Source: PALSA-1316 sp964499365
GTDB lineage: Bacteria; Nitrospirota; Thermodesulfovibrionia; Thermodesulfovibrionales; UBA6898
Assembly (NCBI GenBank): GCA_964499365.1
Contig: CAZCKU010000011.1
Span: forward strand, 111,030 to 175,029
Reading direction: 5' to 3'
Length of the DNA: 64,000 nucleotides
In this document: positions 1 through 6,564 of the stretch, piece after piece
Numbering within the stretch: the first letter of the stretch is position 1
Layout: each line of letters begins with the position of its first letter
Position numbers and translations under genes: made by a program
The notes under the pieces: model-generated
Told to the model about the DNA's origin: nothing
The model's input: the letters and a program-made list of their open reading frames with translations, nothing else
The model's database searches: none

Positions 1-38
1 TGCGGCCGTCCGCAGCACTATATGCTGATCCACCGCTG

Positions 39-1274
39 TTACACACATAAATAGGAGTTGTTCCAGCCGGACCGTACGGAGGTATACAGCGGTCTCATAC
101 GGGCATCGCCAACGCTTATCGAGCGCTGCAGCCCGCGTATCTCTCCATTGGGCAGTCCGTGTAATCTCCTGCCTCCCATATAAAGCGGTCCTGAGGTAGC
201 GTGAGACGCAGGGTCCATTTCGATCCTGCCGCGTGTCCCTTCAAAACTAACAGTCTTCAGCGTCTTCAGGAGGGCGGCCGTCCTTGCGGCGTTGCCCCCT
301 GCAGCTTCAATGGCAGTTGCGATACATTTGGCGGTCTCATACCCGAGGAGGGAGAAGACATCAGCAGCACTGCCTGTCTTTTCCAGGCAGGTCCGGTCAA
401 ACGCGGCGCGTTCTGCCGCAGGACCGAACGGCGAGCATATGTTAATGTATTCAGCTGTCTTCCCGGGTTCCGGCGTATCTGCGGTATCAAGCAGAAAGGC
501 TGCTCCGGCCACGGGGATACGGCCTCCGATGGTGGAATTACGGTACAGAGTCAGAAATTCTGCCGCATCCGGCCCGCTGTATGCTGTATAGACAAAATCA
601 GGTCTGATATGCCCCAGCTTCCGAAGCGTCTCTGAGACCTGCTCAGGTGTATGTGTTACGAACATATCAGAGATCCTTCCCCCCGCGGATTCGAACCCGA
701 GTCTGAAGGCATACAGGCCGTCGTACCCGCTGTCGTGAAGCGATGAGGAGATACAGGCCCGTTTGCCGAGATTGGCTGCGGCCCACCTGCCCATGGCCCA
801 CCCGGCCTGCCAGTAATTCAGTGTGCAGTGGAAGAGATTCGGGGACTGTTCACCGGCGCGGGGCATAACCTCTCCCACATTGCTCGCGATGAAAACTGAA
901 GAGTCACTGTCGGCAGGCCTTACAAGAGATGCGGCAACCCCTGAGTTCACCATCCCGATGACCAGGTCCACCCGTTCGTCCCTGATCAGCCGACGGAGGT
1001 TGACGGATGGGAGCGATGAGCCGATCTTCTCCGTGATGATTTCGACCCTGCTGCCCTCAAAGTGAAGGTTGAGACCAGCGAGGAAATTGTGCGCCATGAG
1101 GGGATATTTTTCCGATTCAGGGACCATGACCCCTATCCTTGCCGTGAGATTCTTATGCGCAGGAGCAGGAGCGTGACCAGGGGCAAAGACGGCCGAAACA
1201 GCAGAGGGAAGGGCGGCGGTCCCTGCTGCAGCTCCCAGGTACTTAAGGAAAACTCTTCGGTCAATCGGATTCAT
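39..1274 (-). CDS. Tat-exported ABC-type substrate-binding protein (type 1 periplasmic binding fold)
   Basis: A 411-residue protein starting with a twin-arginine signal: RRVFLK at residues 6-11, then an Ala-rich hydrophobic stretch to about residue 30. The mature part (ARIGVMVPESEKYP, LRRLIRDERVDLVIG, RACISSSLHDSGYDG) has the look of the branched-chain amino acid/urea-type type-1 periplasmic binding fold. The ATG at 1274 is chosen over a longer upstream reading frame because it has an AGGAG box and begins the Tat signal. No permease or ATPase gene is beside it, so it may be a binding protein for a distant transporter or a sensor. The ligand cannot be told from sequence. Confidence 0.8.
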   Translation of the reverse strand: MNPIDRRVFLKYLGAAAGTAALPSAVSAVFAPGHAPAPAHKNLTARIGVMVPESEKYPLMAHNFLAGLNLHFEGSRVEIITEKIGSSLPSVNLRRLIRDERVDLVIGMVNSGVAASLVRPADSDSSVFIASNVGEVMPRAGEQSPNLFHCTLNYWQAGWAMGRWAAANLGKRACISSSLHDSGYDGLYAFRLGFESAGGRISDMFVTHTPEQVSETLRKLGHIRPDFVYTAYSGPDAAEFLTLYRNSTIGGRIPVAGAAFLLDTADTPEPGKTAEYINICSPFGPAAERAAFDRTCLEKTGSAADVFSLLGYETAKCIATAIEAAGGNAARTAALLKTLKTVSFEGTRGRIEMDPASHATSGPLYMGGRRLHGLPNGEIRGLQRSISVGDARMRPLYTSVRSGWNNSYLCV

Positions 1275-1352
1275 GCATATTCTCCTGTTAAAAAATGGAT
1301 CTTTCAGTGTGGTGTCTGGAGCCGAAAAAGCGCAGATCAGTCCTTGGGAGAG

Positions 1353-1400
1353 CAGATCTTTCGATCTGAAATAGTATCGGTTTTTTTGGGGATTTGTCAA
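1353..1400 (-). promoter_or_regulatory. Sigma-70-type promoter and palindrome upstream of the binding-protein gene
   Basis: On the minus strand TTGACA (1400-1395) and TACTAT (1376-1371) are 18 bp apart, about 100 nt upstream of the ATG at 1274. A palindrome CAGATC-TTTC-GATCTG (1353-1368) covers the expected transcription start, suiting an operator. The binding-protein gene thus probably has its own promoter, separate from the MoeA-like gene upstream. Sequence match only. Confidence 0.6.
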
Positions 1401-1476
1401 TGCCTTTGACGGGGGGCTTTGAAGGGATTTCAGAGAGGCAGCCGGTGCCTGTAGTACGATGCGACGGTGTCTTTTA

Positions 1477-1524
1477 TATGTGTGACCCCGGATCAGCACC
1501 AGCGGGGGGCCGGGGTCACACATA
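1477..1524. repeat. 15-bp perfect inverted repeat
   Basis: Left arm TATGTGTGACCCCGG (1477-1491) and right arm CCGGGGTCACACATA (1510-1524) are exact reverse complements with an 18-nt loop. It lies 23 nt beyond the stop of the MoeA-like gene and could end its transcript. Neither side has a T-run, so a REP-like dispersed element is equally possible. Confidence 0.7.
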
Positions 1525-1547
1525 TCCGTGCTTTATCGAGGTGATGC

Positions 1548-2741
1548 CTATTTCCCAAACGGACAGACCGGATAGTTGCAGGTCCCGCATTTGAGGCAGA
1601 GGCCGCCATGCCCGAGTTCCGCCAGCTCCCTTCTGCCCACGATTTCACCGGCAAGCACCCGCGGGAGGACCAGGTCGAATATGGTGGTGTTCGCATACAT
1701 GCCGCAGGCAGGAATCCCGAGAATGGGGATAACTGCAGGGTCGAGAGGTGCTGTTCCCGGATCAGGGAGCTGATTTGCGAATGTGCCCGAGTCTTCAGCT
1801 TGCTGCTTGCTGCTTGCCGCTTGCCGCTGAATGTATCCCACCAGGAACATGGCTCCGGGGAGGACGGCGGACCCGTAGGTCAACCCTGAGGCGCCGAGGT
1901 TTCTTATCGCATACCTGGTCACGTCATCCGGGTCGACTGACATGCCACCGGTGGTAATGAGGAGGTCGGCCCCGGCATGCAGCAACTCTCTCAGCCTGGC
2001 CTCGATAATTGCCTCATCATCAGGGGCGTAATAGATGCCGACGATTTCACCGCCCATCGCCCCGATCTTTTTTGAGATCACCGGTGCAAAGGCGTCCTGT
2101 ATCCTGCCGTCGTAGACCTCATTCCCGGTGATGACCACGCCGGCCCTGGGTTTCCGGATCCCCCGTACTGAAATGATACCGTGTTGCGGGGGTGCAATGA
2201 ATGGCGACCCTGCCGCGATCCTTACCGCCTCCTCCACGACCTTCTTTTTCACGATCAGGGGAATGGCACGTGTGGCGGCAACTGTCTGCCCTTTCTTCAC
2301 CACCGTATTGTTATGGACGGTTGCGCACATGACCTCGCCCAGCAGGTTAAAGGCCAGCAGTGCGTCTTTATCTATTTTGACGAGACCGTCGGTCTCTGCA
2401 ACGATATTGATCTTGCCTTCCTTCGGTTCGCCCTTGATCTTGACGCCCGGGCCGGTCAGCGCACTGGCCAGGGCATAGGCTGCGTCATCCTCATGCATGT
2501 CGTCTTCAGCGATATCCAGGACAAAGAGATGTTCCTTGCCGAGCCGCTGAAGATGGCAGATGTCCTCTTCCTTAATGATATGCCCTTTTTTAAAGGCCCG
2601 GCCCTTGAACTCACCGGGCCGTATTTCTGTTATGTCATGGGCCAGGACGGTGCCGATTGCCTCTGCCGCAGGAAGCTTTCTTACCCCGGGGTTGTTATTT
2701 TCAATGCCGGGGCTGCTATATTCATGAGCTACATCGCACAT
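1548..2741 (-). CDS. Molybdopterin-binding MoeA/MogA-like protein
   Basis: 397 residues with the molybdopterin-binding fold: TGNEVYDGRIQD at about 205-216 and TTGGMSVDPDDVT at about 263-275, hallmarks of the MoCF/MogA domain of MoeA-type proteins that handle molybdopterin or insert molybdate. It does not read like a full canonical MoeA. A tail CLKCGTCNYPVC (Cys 382, 385, 388, 393) may bind a metal. Residues about 306-337, between VGYIQ and IPILGIP, form a low-complexity insertion encoded partly by 7-bp repeats. AGGAGG precedes the ATG. It ends the gene series that begins with the Mo-enzyme operon, so a role in cofactor supply to ArrA is likely. Confidence 0.8.
   Translation of the reverse strand: MCDVAHEYSSPGIENNNPGVRKLPAAEAIGTVLAHDITEIRPGEFKGRAFKKGHIIKEEDICHLQRLGKEHLFVLDIAEDDMHEDDAAYALASALTGPGVKIKGEPKEGKINIVAETDGLVKIDKDALLAFNLLGEVMCATVHNNTVVKKGQTVAATRAIPLIVKKKVVEEAVRIAAGSPFIAPPQHGIISVRGIRKPRAGVVITGNEVYDGRIQDAFAPVISKKIGAMGGEIVGIYYAPDDEAIIEARLRELLHAGADLLITTGGMSVDPDDVTRYAIRNLGASGLTYGSAVLPGAMFLVGYIQRQAASSKQQAEDSGTFANQLPDPGTAPLDPAVIPILGIPACGMYANTTIFDLVLPRVLAGEIVGRRELAELGHGGLCLKCGTCNYPVCPFGK
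1798..1828. repeat. Tandem heptanucleotide repeats inside the MoeA-like gene
   Basis: GCTTGCT twice, then GCTTGCC twice, then GCT. Each 7-bp unit shifts the reading frame if gained or lost. The repeats encode part of a Gln/Ala/Ser-rich insertion within the molybdopterin-binding domain. Confidence 0.8.
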
Positions 2742-2795
2742 AAGAACCTCCTGTTTTACACGAATGAGTGCAAAAGTTAGATGACATAAGTTCAG

Positions 2796-2872
2796 AAAAT
2801 CTCCCCTCGCCCCTCTTTGCCAAAGAGGGGTAATTTCCCTCCCTTTGGCAAAGGGAGGATAGGAGGGATTTT
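2796..2872. repeat. MITE-like intergenic repeat with AAAATC...GGATTTT ends
   Basis: Between the MoeA-like and ModE-like genes lies an element with inverted ends (AAAATCTCCCCTC at left, AGGAGGGATTTT at right). Inside are two more inverted pairs, CCCTCTTTG/CAAAGAGGG and CCTCCCTTTG/CAAAGGGAGG. A related left part recurs at 29621-29680, so this is a dispersed family. No coding capacity. Confidence 0.65.
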
Positions 2873-2904
2873 ACGATAAATGTTTTCATACTAATTAAAT
2901 ACTG

Positions 2905-3243
2905 TTACCCTTTCGTTCTGAAAACAGTCTTAAACCTCTTATCCACGATCTCCTGCATGCCCTTCTCGAGTGCGGCATACTTTTTCAGGAAGACCCTGGC
3001 CTCATTTGTAAGAACGGCGCCGCCGCCGTTTTTTCCTCCGGCCTGCCTTTCGATCAGTTTGAACCCGAGCCTCTCCTCCATTGCCTTGATATAGCCCCAG
3101 GCCTTGCGGTACGAGATGTTTATTTCCTTTGCCGCCTGGTTAATCGATCCATAACTGGCTATCGCCTCCAGCAGAAACCTCCGGCCCCTGCCGAATACCG
3201 GCTGTCCGTTCACTTCGATCCAGAGCTTTGACTTAATCTCCAT
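2905..3243 (-). CDS. ModE-type winged-helix regulator lacking the molybdate-binding domain
   Basis: 112 residues matching only the N-terminal DNA-binding half of ModE/LysR-like regulators: GRGRRFLLEAIASYGSINQA, then SYRKAWGYIKAMEERLG, then a recognition wing RQAGGKNGGGAVLT. Full ModE proteins carry two further Mop domains that bind molybdate, absent here. Such short ModE-like proteins are common beside molybdoenzyme genes. It lies 45 nt after fmdE on the same strand, at the cofactor end of the arr operon, so it may tune molybdenum-linked genes. How it would sense molybdate without Mop domains is unknown. Confidence 0.85.
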   Translation of the reverse strand: MEIKSKLWIEVNGQPVFGRGRRFLLEAIASYGSINQAAKEINISYRKAWGYIKAMEERLGFKLIERQAGGKNGGGAVLTNEARVFLKKYAALEKGMQEIVDKRFKTVFRTKG

Positions 3244-3288
3244 GGATCGCCCTGACCGTATCGTTATGGAACAAATGCATAGCGCTGG

Positions 3289-3882
3289 TCAAATACTCGC
3301 ACATTGTTGCCTGGTATAGTATCCCGTGCCGGCACAGGCCCTGCAGAGGATCTGTCCATCCTTCGCCACTTCGCGCAGGTCCTGAACATACTCGCCGCAG
3401 GCAGTGCACCTGATCCGCTTGAGTGGCCTGCCGGGCATATCCTCGGGGCTTACGGAGACCATGACCTCCATGACATCAAAGAGGTCCTCGTCCGGCATGA
3501 TTTTATATGCCTCAAGCTGTGCCGCGTATTTATTCCCGATGTCCGGAAAATATTCCTTTGCCTTCTGTCTCGATTCTTCTCTTGCAACGACCCGCACCGC
3601 CTTGCCGGTCTTCAGGTTCAGAAAGGTCGCGGCCATCTTGCCGTAATCCATGAACTTCATCGTCCGGTGACCGAGGCTGCAGCCGGTGACAGACTGTACG
3701 GCATCGGTGGCGCAGCGGTCCATCTCGACGAAGACGATGATGCTCTTCCGGTCTTTCCCCTTCGGCTCAGTGATGCCGATCTGCTGCAGTCCGAGCATTG
3801 ACATCTTCACCCCCAGCACCTGCCCGGGGCAGAGATGTCCGTGGATCTTTGCGGATTCTTCCAGTAATGTTTCGAAGGTCAT
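3289..3882 (-). CDS. FmdE-family protein with C-terminal zinc ribbon
   Basis: 197 residues. HGHLCPG (14-20) and the RCATDAVQSVTGCSLGHRT segment are diagnostic of the FmdE family, named after formylmethanofuran dehydrogenase subunit E, found beside many Mo/W enzymes in bacteria without methanogenesis. The C-terminus has a two-CxxC zinc-ribbon pair (CTACGEYV, CRACAG). The biochemical role of bacterial FmdE is not established; help with molybdenum cofactor handling is the usual guess. AGGA precedes the ATG. It lies 9 nt after the poly-ferredoxin gene, so the two are probably cotranscribed. Confidence 0.87.
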   Translation of the reverse strand: MTFETLLEESAKIHGHLCPGQVLGVKMSMLGLQQIGITEPKGKDRKSIIVFVEMDRCATDAVQSVTGCSLGHRTMKFMDYGKMAATFLNLKTGKAVRVVAREESRQKAKEYFPDIGNKYAAQLEAYKIMPDEDLFDVMEVMVSVSPEDMPGRPLKRIRCTACGEYVQDLREVAKDGQILCRACAGTGYYTRQQCASI

Positions 3883-3891
3883 CGGCTTTTC

Positions 3892-4965
3892 CTATTTTCC
3901 ATCATAGCATACCGCAGCGGGCACGTCTTTACAACCCGCATCCCCGGCAGAGACCGCTCTGTGAGAAGTGGGTGCGCATGGCTCGTGACCAAAGTACTTT
4001 TCTCCTGTATAGCCCTGCCGCAGCGAAAGGCTGTTGGTAGGGCAGAAGTCCCTGCACAGGCCGCAGCCGATACACAGGGAGGGGTTAAAAAGAAGATCTG
4101 TTTCTGAGTTGTGACGACCGCGCTTCAGCGCACCGGTTGGACACAGCCCTATGCAGGAACAACATTTGTCGCAGGAGTCATCGGCGGCTATCGTGTATGC
4201 GTATTCCCGCAGGAGTGCCGCGGCCACTGCCCTGTCCGCACCTGCCCTGATTGTTCTGTTCAGGAGAGTCCTCTTCAGGGGCAGTCTTTTTTCGGAATAG
4301 GCTTGCCTGCCCTCGCCCTCACTGTCCTCGAAAAATCCAGCAGCCCCGTGAACGGTCATGTTTCTTATGGTGCTGAAAAAGCCCCTGCGGTCACAGGATA
4401 CAGGCACAAACCGCAGGTCCGCTTTATTTTCAATCAGGACCGTCTTTTCCGCAACAGCAATGCCGATCGTATCACGTATACCGGCAAGCCTCTCCTTGAG
4501 CGTATCGATGATAAAGGAATTACCGCAGTGCGCGCAGGTGGTAAGATTCAGATGAACAGGTTTGTCCATGAAGGTATTCAGCGCGATAAGGTGTTCCTCA
4601 GAAAGAGCGCCGAGACAGACGGTCTTTTCATGCGCATCTGCCGCGGAGGATGTTTTGCAGCCAAGAACAGGATAGGGGACCGAGGCCTGTATCTTTCTCA
4701 GCCGCGCGAGTATGCCGTAGAAATCAACGCCGCTTATGTCGAAACAGTCCGCAGGGCATTCCGAGACGCAGACCATGCAAAGGGTGCATTTATGCGCATC
4801 AATCGCTATGTCATCGTGAATCGCTATGGCTGCTGCGGGGCAGTTGGACGTACATACAGGACACGTGTTTCTGTTAAAACGCATGCGCAGACAGCGCGAC
4901 CGGTCAACCGTGATCAGCAGGCCGGCGCTGCCGGGGGCCCTGTCTATGAGCATGTCTTTAAGCAC
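3892..4965 (-). CDS. Multi-cluster 4Fe-4S ferredoxin-like protein
   Basis: 357 residues with two [4Fe-4S] regions. The N-terminal one has a divergent first motif (CLRMRFNRNTCPVCTSNCP) followed by CTLCMVCVSECP. The C-terminal one has CCSCIGLCPTGAL and CIGCGLCRDFCPTNSL. The middle (AHCGNSFIIDTLKERL) is a non-cluster domain. No signal peptide, so it is probably cytoplasmic. The start is a GTG whose first base is the last base of the TorD-type gene's TAG stop, giving translational coupling. Similar proteins accompany TorD chaperones in other Mo-enzyme clusters. It could supply electrons or assist cluster insertion, but its place in arsenate respiration is inferred. Confidence 0.8.
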   Translation of the reverse strand: MLKDMLIDRAPGSAGLLITVDRSRCLRMRFNRNTCPVCTSNCPAAAIAIHDDIAIDAHKCTLCMVCVSECPADCFDISGVDFYGILARLRKIQASVPYPVLGCKTSSAADAHEKTVCLGALSEEHLIALNTFMDKPVHLNLTTCAHCGNSFIIDTLKERLAGIRDTIGIAVAEKTVLIENKADLRFVPVSCDRRGFFSTIRNMTVHGAAGFFEDSEGEGRQAYSEKRLPLKRTLLNRTIRAGADRAVAAALLREYAYTIAADDSCDKCCSCIGLCPTGALKRGRHNSETDLLFNPSLCIGCGLCRDFCPTNSLSLRQGYTGEKYFGHEPCAPTSHRAVSAGDAGCKDVPAAVCYDGK

Positions 4966-5630
4966 TATGATACTGCAGCGGCCTTCAGCGTTTCAGGCAG
5001 GCCTTCCTGAACACCTGCTTTGCATACAAAAGCGGAAAAACATCCCGCCAGGGCTTTGTAAAAACCTGTCTCCGCCCCTTCTGTCATCCGGTCCGCAAAG
5101 GTATTTGCCCACGGGCGCAGAAATCTGTCCATGAATATCTCCTGAGATTCCAGCGCAGCAGCGGCTGTTGTTGTATCTTTCGCGTCAAGAGCCTGAATTT
5201 CTTTAAACACCAGGTAATACAGGAACTCAAGCTCCACAGCGACGTGGTCGGGCACTTCCCTGAAATCGCTGTCCATAACAAGGCCGTGCGCGTTGTAGAA
5301 GGCAACAACGTCCATGGTGGAATCCCCCATGACGCGTCTCTCTTTTTCAACGTACACCGAGCCGTATGGAGCGGCGAAAAGCTCTCCGGGGCCAATAAAT
5401 AGCCTCGAATAGTCAACAAGAAGCTCCTCATCGGAATATGCCGGGAGCAGTCGGAGCATCTCCTCTGCCGAGCTGGCGGCTTCAGGGCATACCTCCTTCA
5501 GCGATGCTGCAAGATCATGCAGCAGGCCTTCCTGAAATATCTCCCTTTGAGGAGGGTAAAAACATGCTGCCAGCAGCCTGAAGCTGTTACCCCTGATGTG
5601 TTCGCGGGAAACAAATTCCTGAATGTCCAC
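4965..5630 (-). CDS. TorD/DmsD-family molybdoenzyme maturation chaperone
   Basis: 221 residues from a GTG at 5630, preceded by AAAGAGG. An ATG seven codons upstream (5651) lacks a ribosome site. All-helical TorD fold with the family signature DYSRLFIGPGELFAAPYGSVY and the later DHVAVELEFLYYLVFKE. These cytoplasmic chaperones bind Tat signal peptides and hold the apo-enzyme until the Mo-bisMGD cofactor is loaded. It sits directly after arrB, matching the arrD position reported in some arsenate-reductase operons. A perfect 13-bp hairpin separates it from arrB and could lower its expression relative to the structural subunits. Confidence 0.88.
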   Translation of the reverse strand: MDIQEFVSREHIRGNSFRLLAACFYPPQREIFQEGLLHDLAASLKEVCPEAASSAEEMLRLLPAYSDEELLVDYSRLFIGPGELFAAPYGSVYVEKERRVMGDSTMDVVAFYNAHGLVMDSDFREVPDHVAVELEFLYYLVFKEIQALDAKDTTTAAAALESQEIFMDRFLRPWANTFADRMTEGAETGFYKALAGCFSAFVCKAGVQEGLPETLKAAAVS

Positions 5631-5669
5631 TATTACCTCTTTCTGTAGCATATTGTTCAGCCCAGGGAA

Positions 5670-5703
5670 GACGGAGTGAGAGGCAATACTCTCTCACTCC
5701 GTC
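5670..5703 (-). terminator. 13-bp intercistronic hairpin between arrB and the chaperone gene
   Basis: Arms GACGGAGTGAGAG (5670-5682) and CTCTCACTCCGTC (5691-5703) pair perfectly around an 8-nt loop. No U-run follows on the minus strand, so it is more likely an mRNA stability or attenuation element than a full terminator. Confidence 0.65.
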
Positions 5704-5718
5704 CTAAATCATTTCAGA

Positions 5719-6546
5719 CTATTTCCTGGCCTTTGCAGGGGCAGCTGCAGCCATTTTTTTCATCTCGCCCTTGAAGTTTCTGATGTAATACACATTCGGC
5801 CGGGTTCCTTTTTCACCGGCCTTCAGAAGGTCTCCCTTGTTGTTCTTGAGCTGTACGGCCTTGTGTGCCTTCAGGGCCTTGCTCGGCGCGCTGTCCGGGT
5901 CCGAAAGATCGCCGAAAATCCTTGCACCTGCAGGGCATGATACCACGCAGTATGGAAGTTCGCCCTTCTTTACCCGGTGCTCGCAGAAGATGCACTTCTC
6001 GGTTATGCCGCTTCTCCTTACATCGTCATATTCAGGATGTTTGTATAGGGTGCGGTGGGGCGGCATATCTCCCGCAGCCTTGGACACCTCTGCTCCCGAC
6101 GAGGTGCAGCCGGGAATAAGTTCTTTGCTGTCCCTGTAGAACGGGTGGACCGTGCCTCCATGAACGTTAAAGCTGAGCACGCTGTAGGCTGCCTTGTCCT
6201 TCACCGCGTCCGGGGTGCTGTACGGGCATGCCCTCTGGCAATTCTGACAACCGACGCAGCGCTCGTCGCTGTGCATGGTGATGCCGTCAGCGGTCTTGAA
6301 CATCGCCTTGGGCGTCACCGGGCAGGCCTTGACGCATGGGGCATCAGTGCAGTGGTTGCAGAGAGTAGGCATCGCCGTAAATTTCGTATCGGGAAATTTT
6401 CCCTCCTCCTTCATGATGAAGTCGGCCCAGTTGAAGGTTTGGCCGTCGGCCCTGTCCTGGGTATTATTCTCTGTCTTGCAGGCGATGGCGCAGGCACCGC
6501 AGCCCACACATTTCTGTAAATCTATAACCATTCCATATTTAGGCAT
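5719..6546 (-). CDS. arrB: ArrB-like iron-sulfur subunit of the molybdopterin oxidoreductase
   Basis: 275 residues in the DmsB/PsrB/ArrB four-cluster ferredoxin family. Four Cys groups are visible: CVGCGACAIACK, CNHCTDAPCVKACP, CVGCQNCQRACPYS and CIFCEH followed by CVVSCPAGAR. The opening MVIDLQKCVGCGAC and the PTLCNHCTDAPCVK region resemble ArrB as I recall it. There is no signal peptide, as expected for a partner that rides through the Tat system with ArrA. An AAAGGAGG box precedes the ATG. The gene starts 18 nt after arrA. It would carry electrons to the ArrA active site. Confidence 0.88.
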   Translation of the reverse strand: MPKYGMVIDLQKCVGCGACAIACKTENNTQDRADGQTFNWADFIMKEEGKFPDTKFTAMPTLCNHCTDAPCVKACPVTPKAMFKTADGITMHSDERCVGCQNCQRACPYSTPDAVKDKAAYSVLSFNVHGGTVHPFYRDSKELIPGCTSSGAEVSKAAGDMPPHRTLYKHPEYDDVRRSGITEKCIFCEHRVKKGELPYCVVSCPAGARIFGDLSDPDSAPSKALKAHKAVQLKNNKGDLLKAGEKGTRPNVYYIRNFKGEMKKMAAAAPAKARK

Positions 6547-6564
6547 TTGTCACTACCTCCTTTC

